Shown in pieces: positions 39,481 to 51,400 of a stretch of 64,000 nucleotides of DNA. This stretch comes from Odobenus rosmarus divergens. Its lineage: Eukaryota > Chordata > Mammalia > Carnivora > Odobenidae. Location of the stretch: positions 1,596,069 to 1,660,068 of the forward strand of contig NW_004450322.1 of assembly GCF_000321225.1 (NCBI RefSeq), in the 5' to 3' direction. The translations under genes and the position numbers were made by a program. Numbering within the stretch: position 1 is the stretch's first letter; every line of letters begins with the position of its first letter. The notes under the pieces were generated by a model. It saw only the letters and a program-made list of their open reading frames with translations. It was not told the origin of the DNA and ran no database searches.

Positions 39481-42400
39481 TGCATGAAGCCGGTGAGGCG
39501 CAGGTAATGTCTGCCAGCGCCACCTCCGCCAACGCAGGGCTGTGTCTAGGATGGAGGACCGGCATCCCGACCCTGGAACCCCTCAGGCCTGCTCTCCAGG
39601 ACAGGGAGGAGGGCGCGTTCAGGCAGTCCAAGAGTAACGGAGGCCAAACATATGCTAGGCTCTGTTTTAATTACGGGGGTTTCATTCATTTATTGAATTC
39701 CACTGTAGAACCCTTGATCAAGACAGACATCTTGCCTGCCCTCAAAGATCATGTAGGCTCCGATGGGAGAGGGTTTGAAAAAAACAAGCAAGCAGATAAG
39801 ATACAGAGGGGTAAGATAGTTGCTGAGAGGAGAGTGAAATAGGGTAAGGGGATAGTTTGGAGGGAATAGCTGCTTTCCAGTGTTCAGGGAAGGCCTTTAA
39901 GGAGGTGAGTCCTGGATGATGGGAAGAAGAGTCATGCGCAGATATATGGGGGGTGGGGTGGGGAGAGTTTGTAGAAAAAAGAACAGGGAGGACTGTGCTG
40001 AGGAGGTGCCACTTAAACGGAGTCCTGAATGATAAAGGAAGAATGGTTATGCACACGTACGGGAGCAAAGGTGTTCTAGGCAGAGGGAACTGAGTACAAA
40101 GGTCCTGAGGTGAGCCTGAGCCTGGTGTGAATGGTGAGCAGTGTGCTGGAGTGGACAGAACTTCAGTGACCTAGTAGGGTGGACCAAGGGCCTTGCCAGT
40201 GGGGGACAGGGAATCTGATCCCCATTTGACAGAGCAGCAAACCAGGGTTCCAGAGGGCGAAACTGTTTGAGGAAGTGATGGCACCCCGCTTTTCCAGTTC
40301 CACCATGGCTGACCTTGAAGCCTGTGCATCTCTTTACTGTTACGTTCTAATCTAGTGCGAGGCCTCCTGCAGGATTGAGGGGCTGAGTCTGTGCTTTCAC
40401 AGGGAAGCAGTGACTCTGGCAGACGCAGAACCAGGTGGGCCTGGACTCAAAGCTCTTGTCCTTTGTTTTTGCCTGTGACCATTCAGAGCCTGGGAGAAGG
40501 GGCCAGTAAACCCCAGGAGGCCTCATAGGAGACTAGAGTTTCTCAGTCAAGCTAGGAGTTCTTTGAAGGTAGCAGCTAGGCCTGATTCTTTTGGTGTGTG
40601 GTGGGGGTCACCTAAGCCTAGCCTGGGATAAGTAGAGTCTCTGTGCACGTGTGGGAAATGCATACATTTCTCTGCTTCTGGGAGGACTGGAAATGGGAAT
40701 GGGAAAATGTGTTCTGGACCTTGTATATGCTTGATCAGAAGCCTCTGGTTGCAGCAAGATGTTTGTGATCCTGGCAAGGCCTTAGGCTGTGAGTGAGTGG
40801 TTCAGAAAGGTCTAGCTTGGGGCTGGTGGGCGGGTGTGCCTGGGTATGTGAGCAAGCAGGCAAGTACCCACTTACCGACCTGTGAGCCCCACAGTAATCT
40901 GAGACTTAGTCCAAAGGGGGCAGGCAGCGTGCCTTTCCTTACAGAGTTAAGAGAATGGATTCTGACATCAGAGTGCCTCCGTTCAAATTGCAGCCCTGCC
41001 GTCTGTTGGCTTTGTGACCTTGGCTAACTCATTTAACCGCACCGTGGCTTAATACCCTCACCTGTAAAGCAGACAATTACAACACCTACTGTAGAGGAGA
41101 CGAGTAAAAGCACTCAGAACCAAATCTGGCTCGTAGCAGTGCCAGCAAGTGTTAGCTAGTGTTTATATTTATATTTAGGGAATCACACATACAGTTCCTT
41201 GGATACCCCTCCCAAACTCTGCTCTGCCCATCACCTGCTGTGTGGCCTTGCCTCAGTTCCTTCATCTGTAAGCCTCAGTCTTCTCATCTGTTAAAGGGGA
41301 ATGACAGTCACTTTTGGTTGGATTGAATGCAGCAAACATGGGCAAGGCACTGAAGGATGGTGGTAGCTGTGGAAAAGAGTAGTGGCCAGCGTTTACTGAG
41401 CTCTGTGCTGGCAGCTTCAAGTCGGTTTTCTCCTGAGTCCTGCTGTGCGTGCTCTGTGGTATAGGTGCTCTGATTATGCACATTTAATAAAGGGGGAGAC
41501 TGAGGTAGCTCGGGGAGGTGAGCCAGCTTGCTCAAGTCCACTCAACTAGTGAGTGACAGGACCAGGGAGGACATGCTGGTACACTTTTTTTTTTTTTTAA
41601 GATTTTATTTATTTATTTGAGAGAGAGAATGAGAGAGAGCACGAGAGGGAAGAGGGTCAGAGGGAGAAGCAGACTCCCTGCTGAGCAGGGAGCCCGATGT
41701 GGGACTCGATCCTGGGACTCCGGGATCATGACCTGAGCCGAAGGCAGTCGCTTAACCAACTGAGCCACCCAGGTGCCCGCTGGTACACTTTTTATTTTTT
41801 TTACTACTCCTCTGGAAGGTCTGACAGGGTTCAGGAAAAATTCTGCATTTCATTCCTGGTGTTCCCAGCAGGTCATGCTTTCCTTTTAACTTCTCTCTCT
41901 CTTTCTCTTTATCACTCTTTTCTGTCTCTCTCTCGCTTTCTTTGCTTTTTTTGAGGTATACAAAGTGTACTGATCTTAAGTATAGGGCTCAGTGGATTTT
42001 TACATACATGTGCTTGTGTAGCCATCACCCAGATCAAGGTTTGGAGTGGTCCCAGTGCCCAGAATCGCCTTCATTGCTGTCACTTTTCCCAAGTTGTCTT
42101 CCCAGGTGGCTGTCGTGGGAGCCCTGTCTGTAAGATGTGACAGTTTGGGTAGCAAGAGTTTGGTCATTTTAGAGTGTAAAAGGAAGAGAACCAGAGAAAT
42201 CAAAAGCTCGCAGGGCCAAGGTGGGTGGAGAGGGTGTTTTTCTTTTAAAATACATGGGTGGTTTTAAGGAGAAATTGAAGCAGCCCGTTCAGACAATTGT
42301 TTTGGTATCTGGCCCCAGGTCTGTGGTTCCTAACATGACTTGTGATATTATTTTAAGTGGGCAGATGGCTTTTTGATAGCTTCTTTATCTTTTGATCTCA

Positions 42401-45400
42401 GCTCTTGCAAAGGGGAGGTTGGTGCTCATTGCAAGATCAGCGGTAAGATTTTCTTTGTAGGTCGGTGGCTTTCTTGGCGAGTACATTTCAACTTATTATT
42501 GTTTTAAAAGCTGTGTGCTGCCAGTGACTTGGAGCGCTGTTGAAGAAAAGCTACCCCCTGCCACCCAGCCCTCTTGGGGACCGGTAGCCGATCTCAGGGG
42601 GGAAGGCCGAACGTGCGGGAGCCCCGTGGCAGAGGGCTTCTTCTTCACAAGTGCCGGCTGCAGGCCCCCCCCTGTACCAGGCATGGCCACGTCAGGTGGG
42701 GGGCACAGGGGAAGTCTGTGGTAGCCATGGGAATACAGCTCAGAAACCGGAAAATGGCTGCATTCCCTGTATCGCTGGACCAGGCTTTTGTTAACTCTTA
42801 GGCTTCGAGATGATCCATCAACAAGCACTTGTTGAGGGCCTACTATGTGCTGGGCACGGTGCTAGGTTCAAACAGGGAAAAAGATGCAGACTGGCAGTAA
42901 GCTGTCAAAGGTTTTGTGGTGGAGCCAGGTGGGCGAGGCAGGGACGGAGGGCTTGGTGTGTGTGACGCTTGGCAGAGACCCTGCTCTGTGCTGGGCATTG
43001 TGCTGAGGGTTTGTGTGCAAAGGCCTCATCTAATTCTTTCAACATTCCCTGAGAGAGAGACTGTTTTATCCCTCTTTCCTGGATGAGCAAACTGAGGCTC
43101 CCAGAGTCCAGAGTCCTAGGGCTGGTGTCGGGAGGAGCCCTCCTGATCTGCCTTGGCTTAACACCCTTAGGAGGTGTCCTGTCCCTCTTAGAAAGAAAGA
43201 CCAAGAAAGCCTCAGCATGGCCCTCAAGCACCCTCCTGCCCTGTCCCCGAGTCTGGCCTCCGCAGCTGCTAGTCTCACGTCCCACCATCCTCTGCCTTCT
43301 GAGCCCCTATCACCGTGGTCTTAACAAGGTGCCTTGCCCCTTACTGCTTCAGGGCCTTTGCCCATGCTGTTTTCCATCACCAGGAATGTTGGTCCTGTGC
43401 TCCGTGCGGTCTCCTCGTTTTGATCCCTCGGTTCTAAGAGTGCTTCCCCTGGGAAGCCTGCCCATCCCAACATCCTCAGGCCCCGATGTTCTCAATAGCG
43501 TGGATCAGGCGAGCCCTGCCAGAGAATGTCACGTAGCAGAACAAGTGTGTGTGGCCACAACTTTAAGATCATTTCCCACCCTGCCTGGCAGTCCTCATCT
43601 ATTTTTCTGATCCACTCTTGTCTCCACTTTGCTCTGACTCTTTTCAGATGTTCTTTACCTTCAGACTTTACTTCCTGCTTCAAAAAACAAAACGAAGCCG
43701 TAAGAATGGAACTCCCCACAGCTCGCAGCCCCCAAGCCTGCAAACTAAGTTCCCTCCCTTGTGTTACAGGGGAGGAGGGGGCCCTTTTACTCCCTCAGGC
43801 CAGTCCCCCCACTTGTGCCCTGGGTTCCATTTTCTGCTCCCTGCTCCAGAACTTGACCCCTTCTCTCCTGGCAGCTTTTCACCGCCCTCCTCACTGATCC
43901 TCTCTCTTGGCCCTTATACACGCTAGCATCTCTACTGTCTGAAAAACCTGTCCTTTGACCTCCCCTCTGTCCCTCCTGCTCCCGGCCAGCACCTAACCAC
44001 CCCCCCTCCTCTTCATTGCTCACCCCCCTCTGAAGAGTTGCTGACACTCTCCTTCTCCATTTGCTTCAGCCCCCCACATCTGCCAGATTCCAGAGGTGGT
44101 TTTTGGTTTTCTTCTTGAAGTGGTTGAGCACTCCTACTTAAAACATGGTCTTTCCCTTGCCTTGGGACCACGCTCTGCTGCTTTTCCTCTTAACCCCCTG
44201 GCCCTTCTCCTTGCTCTTTCCTTCAGCCTCACATAGCCAGACTCGGTGTCTCCACTTGGCTGATGTCCCAAAGATGCGTCCCGCATTCGAGATCGAATCA
44301 TCACCTCCCCAACAGTGTTCCTGAGAGGCCTCTCCCCAACCCCTCCCTTACTTCTCTTCCTTCTAAGCATCCTAAGCCCATCCTGACCCTGGAGTCTGGG
44401 CCAGGGCCCTTTGTTCCAGGGCATTCTTCCTTTCCTGAAGGCACTGACCTCAGTTTGTAGTTAGACCTTCATTAGGGGATTATTGGATGACCCTCTCTGC
44501 CCTCTTAGCCTGTAAGCTCCGTGAGGGGTAGGGACATGGTCTGCTTTTTGTTCACCACTGTATTCCTGCAGGGCCTGCCATGGTACCTGGCACTTAACAG
44601 GTGCTCAATAAATGTTTGTTGAAAGAATGAGTGTGAGTTATTTTTTTAAATGTCTTCCTCCACATGAAGTTCTCAGCTTCCTAGTTGGGTGTGCTCACCA
44701 TTGTGTCTCCAGGGTTTGTCAACTGGGCCGATGCACAGTAAGGCCTCAATGATTTTTAGGTCACCTGTTGCTGAATAGATGGGGACCCAACTTGCTCTCT
44801 GAGTCGGCAGTCTTAGGGGAAACCAGAACAATCAAAGTTGAGACAGGACAGGCCAAGGGCCATCTTGGTTGTCTGGAAAGTCAGGATTTAGTGAGAAAGC
44901 GATCCTTTTTTACTCCACAGACAACTGGTAGGGCATCATGGTTAAGGATGTGGACTGAGGCCACATGTTATGGAAGTGGCGGAGCTGGGCTCTGAGCCAG
45001 GGCGGCCCTGCTCTAGTTCCCCAGTTCTTAAAGGCTGTACCAGGCTGGGTGGTGCGTCTTACCAAGCGGGGCATTGCCAGGCAAGTTGCTTTCCTTTTCA
45101 GAGCCTCAGTTTCCCTCAGTGGGAATTTGGAGGGGATCGCTGTTTGTTAGCACTTAATAGGCGATGTTCCACTATTTGCTCAATCCACCCCACAGCCCTC
45201 TGAGATAGCTATTACCGTTATACCTTCTTTATGGAGGAGGAAACGAGGCATCAAGAGGTTAAGTGACTTGCTCCAGGTCACACAGCTGGTAGGTGGCAGA
45301 GCTGAGGTTATTCAAAGTGACATGTCCTGACCCTTTATTGAACTGTGAAATCAATTTCCTGGATCCCAATGAATATTAAAGAAAAAGAACTAGCATAGGA

Positions 45401-48400
45401 AATGATCAGTGTGCCTCACAACCCATAGTAAAGGTAAGTGCCGTTTCATTCAAAGAACAACTGTTTTCCAGTTCTCTTTAAGTATGTATATTTACACATG
45501 TATGGGTGTGCTGGCTTATGATGTAAAATGTATTTCTTACTGTGGGTCACTGCCAAATGAATGAAGTCACTGCCATGAAGGAAGCTCATGGCGACGATAA
45601 AGTGCTCTCCTTCCTCCCACCCTGCTGGATGGGCTCTAAGTCCCAGAGTTGACACTGACACAGACCCTAGTTGGGGAAGGCAGAGCAATGCCCCCACAAT
45701 GTGGTGGCTTTCACACCTGCTTCAAACCCTGCTCTTCAGAGAGCAGATGGCTTGGGGTAACCGGGATTCCAAGTATCGTGGGGCAGGTTTCTGAGGCCAC
45801 CTGACCCCTTGGAGAGTCAGCATTATCTTCGAGTTGACTACATGGGAGCTGGGGTCTGCTGAGTTTCCCTTTGGGTTTCAGTGCGTGACCCACTTAGGGC
45901 TGGCCAAGTTCTTTGAAAACAGCATCGGGGGTGCTCCCAGAGGACTCGGGGTGGTGGTGGCAGTGATGTGACTGCTCTGAAAGTCTGCTTTGCTCTTGCC
46001 CATTGGGGGTTGTCAGCCCTCCCCCGCTCGCACTCTGGTGATTGACATTTTTGTTCTGTCTTGGCTGGCCCAGGCTGGGGCCAATGGCACCTCTTTCTGA
46101 AATCTCACCTTCCAGTCTCCCCAGATGTTGTCTGAGGTCAGCAGTCATTGAGTTTCCTGATGGCAGGAGGAATTTCATGCCTAGGAGACTGGTGTGGCCC
46201 CTTCTAGGCTGCACTGTCTTGACTAATTCTCGAGAACACCCCAAGAATACATCCCAGGTGCAGGCCCAGGTTCCCGGGCCTGTCCCCGGCCCACTACTTC
46301 CCTACTGCCCTTGAGGAGATAGCACGTGGCATTTGTGGGGCTGGTGCCAAAAGAGCAGGTTTCCTTCTCGAAAATTAGCAAGCACCCTGGAGGTACAGTT
46401 TTGTTCTTAATCTCCTCCCTCCCCATTTTTCTAAGAACCCCTCTTCTCTGTTACTGATCAATGAGTCAGTATGCACTTGTACTCCATTTCTCTTACTATC
46501 CTCCTTTTGATTAAAGTCATAGCTGCCCCTGAATGTTTACTGTGAAAGACAGTTCAAGGATATTTAGGTTTTTTCTTTTTTCTTTTTTTTTAGCCCACGG
46601 TTTCGAACACTGTCTTCAAAATGGAGCCCTCTTTGGATTGTTATCAGTGTGGTGTGTAGTTAGTGGGTGGAGAGACACGGTTCCTTGAGCCTTAGTTTCC
46701 GCATTTGTAAAAAGGGAAGGGTGCTGCTTTGAAGGATAGATGTGAAGGTTTTCAAATGACTTGCTGTATCAATGAAAAGGGCCCACGTTGGAGGAGATGA
46801 ACGATAAATGCTTGTGCCTTCTGCTTTCATCTCTCTGACTTCAGAGGTATGGAGAGCACCCTGTGTACTTCTGCTGACTTTGTGGATCTTGGGATCGGCT
46901 GAGTTGCTTGACCTGATTTTTGGAAGCTCCCCCTCTTCTCACGCTCCTCAGCTGCAGAAGAGATGCTCTGGGGGCTGAGAGATTTGTTTTGTATTTGTTT
47001 TTCTTCTCTCTCTTCTTCCTTCAGCTGAACTGTGGAATTCTTTTCCTTCTGGTTGGCTGCATCCTGTGGTTGCCCCCCCCCCCACACTTTTTCTCTCTCA
47101 CATACATTTAGGACTCTGGAATGGTATTTCAACACTGGGCCAGATGGCAGGAGACGGCTTGCTAGTCCTGCCCCTGGGAGGGAGGGCTGCCCTTCTGTTT
47201 GTGGGTCTTCTTGAAGAAGCTTGCTTTAGAAGATCCTAGAAAGGTGACATTTTCTCTAGTGAAGGACTACGCCAGCAAAAGAAGTCTGTAGAAATTGTGT
47301 TGGGCCCACAAGTCCAAAGACCTGGATTTTAAACTTACTGGGGGGACTGGTGCAGGACCAAGCTGGTTTGTTCCAAATCCCCCTTTCTTACCTGTGATGC
47401 TCGGGAGTTCGTGGCCAGGCTTCTGGAGTCACTCACTCCAGGGCCTTGTAATATTCGGATTCAAATACCTTTGGTGAGACGCACGAGCCCTAGTCTGTGG
47501 AGAAAGACAGACGGCCCCTTCTGGAGCTTCCAGACTCTAGATCCATGTACCTGGCTCAAATTTCCTCCCTGAGGGACCTTGCCGCCACTTCCGTGTCTGG
47601 TGGTCACCTAGCCACATGTCCCATGAAGGCAGGGAAACTGGGAATGAATATGTGGGCAAAAGGCAGGTCCAAAGAAAAGCCTGAATGAAAGAAGAGGGAG
47701 AGATCTTGTCTATTATTGCTGCCCCCCTCTATCTACTTCTGGAAAGGATCGGAGATGGGGTTGGGCTAAGACCCCAGTTTCCCTTGTCTGGGAAGTGGCA
47801 GTTTGTTGATTGAGAGCCTGGATTTAGACATGGGAGCTAGAAGGCTTAGGTTTTGGTCCTCGCTGCCTGACCTTGAGCCGGTTTCCTCGGCTTCTGCGTC
47901 ATCATCTGCGAGATGCGGAAGATAATACTACCTACTTCACAGGATTAAAAGTACCTACCTCACAGGATTGTTGTGAGGATTGCATTCATATACGTGAAAG
48001 CACACAGAACAGTGCCGAACATCATAGTAGGTATTCTCTTCAGGTCAGCTAGCGATCCTCGGCTTCTGTGAGGTAATTGATTATGTGTTTTCAAAAAGTT
48101 GAAACCATCTGCAGAAATGTCAACATCATCATAATACCTTTTCGGAACGAAAAGGTCTGAGCAATTGCCTCAGCTCCTCTCAGTCTCTGCTCATGTTTTT
48201 GTTAACGCTTCCCTCTCATTTGCCTTCATCGGTAAACATTTGGTACTCATTTCTGAGAATGAGAACAGCGATTTCTCCATGATCCCTGTGACCCACCCCT
48301 GGCAGAGACTGGCTGAAATACACTTGCCTTATGCCACTTAGACCTCGGGGCCTGACTTGCCTGGCGGAGAAGGACCAACTTTAATGAATATCTGCAGTCG

Positions 48401-51400
48401 ATTCAGCCCCCGCTCCATGCCAGGCCCCAGTGTCTGCCTCGATGGCCTTGACTGCCCTGTGCTTGGTGTGCACATCCTGGCTGTCCTGTGCTATTTTTAA
48501 GGTGAGAAGGGTGAGGCTCTGAAAGGTTAGGTGCTCGGCCAGGCTGATAGGGTGACGGGTGGAGGATTGGTGGAGGGACCCAGGTCTTTGTGAGCCCGGG
48601 TTACTTCCTTTTTCTGCTGGCCTCCTCGCTGTTCTCCAATTGCTTCGTCCCTCCCCCTTGCTGCTTTCTGAGTCCCCCAGTCCTCACCTGCCCTTTCTTG
48701 GAAAAAGCGGGTCCCTCTACGGCTAGGGATATACCCTAAAGAAACAATCCAAAATGCTCCTAAAGCCATGCCCAATAATGTCTGCTGGAGTCCGCTTCGT
48801 GAGAGCAAAATGAAGGCCACAACCTAGCCGCTCAGGAGGATGGGAACAGGTTACATACGTTACGGTGAGCCGCTGTGAGCGCAAACAGCCATTTCAAATG
48901 TTGACAAAAGGGTATATGCTTCTGCTTATGGTTACGGACAGAGCCAGCTGCGAAATGCTGTCTGCAGAACCTAAGTTGGTTTTGTAGAATGTCTGGAATG
49001 AACTTTTCCAACATGGTACTAGTGTTGGCCTCTGGCTGATGTGTGACTTTTTCCCTTCTCTACGCTTTCCTGTGTTTCATAACATTTCTACAACGCGTCT
49101 GTAGGACTTTTCTAACGGGGGGAGTAAAAAGAGGTGGCAGAAGGGAAGACGGCCACCGTCACTTAGGAGTGGGCCACCACAGAGGCTCGGAAGGTGCCGG
49201 TGGGTGGCAGAACTGGCCTCTCGGGACATCAGATCCATGGATTCTCCCCTTTGTCCCCCTCCCTAGGCCTACTGAGGAAGAGCTGAGGGTGAAGAGTGCG
49301 AAGGACAGCACCCCTTCTATGGGTAAGCACTTGGCGGGCTGTGGGGGTTTTACCTTATGTTTACCATTTTCTTTCTTTCTCTCTGTTTTCTCTACATGAA
49401 TTAGGAGGTTCCCTCTGTCTTAGACTGTCACAGAAAGCCTCAGAGGCAAAGCTGCCAAGTAGCCCCAGGAGCAGCCTTTTCTAACTAAACCAGGCCTGCT
49501 TGCACACCCGCCTCACCCCAACACTACCCTTCTCTTCTCTCCAGCAGAGCGCCCTAGTGTCCAGGAGTCGGTGGGTCCCCTGGTGGCCCCTACCCCTCTC
49601 CGTCCGTGGCCTCAGATGACGCTTCAGGTAAGCAGGCCCTGGCAGCCTCTGGATGGACAGCCCAATGGGAGACTGGGTGGCGGGGGCTGACTTGCTCCAG
49701 GTCTACCCTAGGTCGGAGGGAGGCCCCCCAAAGCAGAACCTGATGGCGGAGGGGCAGAGTGCAGTTATTCACCTGAGTCTTTGTTATGTTAGCAAATATT
49801 TACTGAGTGCTTGCATTGTGCCAAGCAGTTCTGGGCCCTGGGAATATGGTAGCGACCAAAAAAGCTGTCTTCCTGGGGCTTATTTATATTTTGGTGGAGT
49901 GAGACAGGACAAAACAAAATAATAGTTAAAATATATGATATTTTAGATGATGATGGGTGCTAAGGAAAAAAAGGGATGGGGAGTGTGTGTGTGTCTCACA
50001 TGTGTGTGCGTGTGCGTGCGCGCACACGCGCACACACACACACACACACACGGGGGGTGGGGGGAAGGTTTGTGAGTTTAGAACAGGTGGCCAGGGGAGG
50101 CCTTCGTGGTAAGTGAGATTTGAGCAAAGATCTGGAGAAGGTGAGAGTGAACCACGTGGGTAACTAGGGGAAGAACATCCCAGGCAGGTGCAAAGTCCCC
50201 CAGGCAGGGCCATGACAAATGTGTGAGGGACAGCGAGGAGCAGTGTGTGTGTTGGGGGGGTTGGGGGGGGCAGCAGGAGGTGAGGTCAGACAGCAGGTGG
50301 GGGACAGATCATGTAGGGTCTCGTGGGCCTTGGAGAGAACTGTGGCTTTTACTCTGAGCGACTGGAGAGCAGGAGGTGGTCAGCGGAGGAGGGCCGTGAT
50401 CTGACTTAGGATTTAACAGGCTCCCTCTGGCTGTTGTGAGGACAATAGGCTGTAGGGGCGGAAGCAGGGGGCACCGTGAGGGGGAGGCTACTGCAGAGGT
50501 CCGGGCCAGCGATGTCGGTGCCGGCAGGGGAGATAGATTCTGGAGATGTATGTTTGTGTGTGTGTGTGTGTGTTAGTACAAAGATTTTCAAACAGACACA
50601 GAAGGAAAGAGACTAGTATAATGAACTCACATATGCCTGTCACCCAGCTTCAACAAATTTCAACACATGTCCATTCCTACTTTTTCCATACCCCCTCCGC
50701 TCCTCCCTTGCCTATGGAATTATTTTAGAAAAAAATCCAGACATTATCTCATCCACAAATATTTCAGTTTGTACCTCAGAAAATTAAGCACTCGTTAAAA
50801 AAAACAACAAAGAAACCCCCAAAAAACCCAAACCCGACAATGCAGCATCACGCCTCGGGAAATCAACACTCTTTAGTATCATCAGATATTTGATCAGTGT
50901 TCAAATTTCCTTATCTCATAGGTGTTGTAGGATCCAAACCAGGTCAACACATTGCATTGGGTGGATGGGTCTTTTTTAGATATTTAAATCTCCCTCACTT
51001 TTCTGGCAGTTTGTTTGTTGAAGAAACCTTGTTTGTCCTGTAGAGTTTCCCACAGGCTGGTTTTGGCTGATTGCATCACATGGAAACACATTTCTTACTC
51101 TTTTTATTAATATACTAATTCCATTTAATTAATGTGATCTATTAAATTTAATTAATTTACTTTATTAAACTATCAATTTTGTTAAATTGATTTATTAAAT
51201 ACAATCTATTATTTTGAAACTAATTTAACTAGAATTGATTCTATTTAATTCTCTTATTCCCATTTCGTTTACTAACTGGAATTCTTCTCTAAAGAAAAAC
51301 TTTCTCATATCAACCGTTTGGCTGCCTTGAATGTATATAGTTTGTATTGAAAAAGCTGTATAAATGCTTAATTTTTTCCCTTTTATTTACCAGTTTTCAG

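Larger units (their letters stand above)
39504..49266. other. PPP1R3F: PPP1R3F intron 1
   Basis: A 9.8-kb intron between the CAG-gtaatg donor and the ccctag acceptor. Contents: dispersed repeat copy 3 (39750-40150), a MIR (40950-41170), a Can-SINE (41590-41778), an L1 3' piece (about 41945-42120), a long L2 (43300-44640), a reverse MIR (45150-45310), a MIR (47810-48040) and an L1 3' piece (48700-49020). No other exon that keeps phase was found. Confidence 0.75.
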
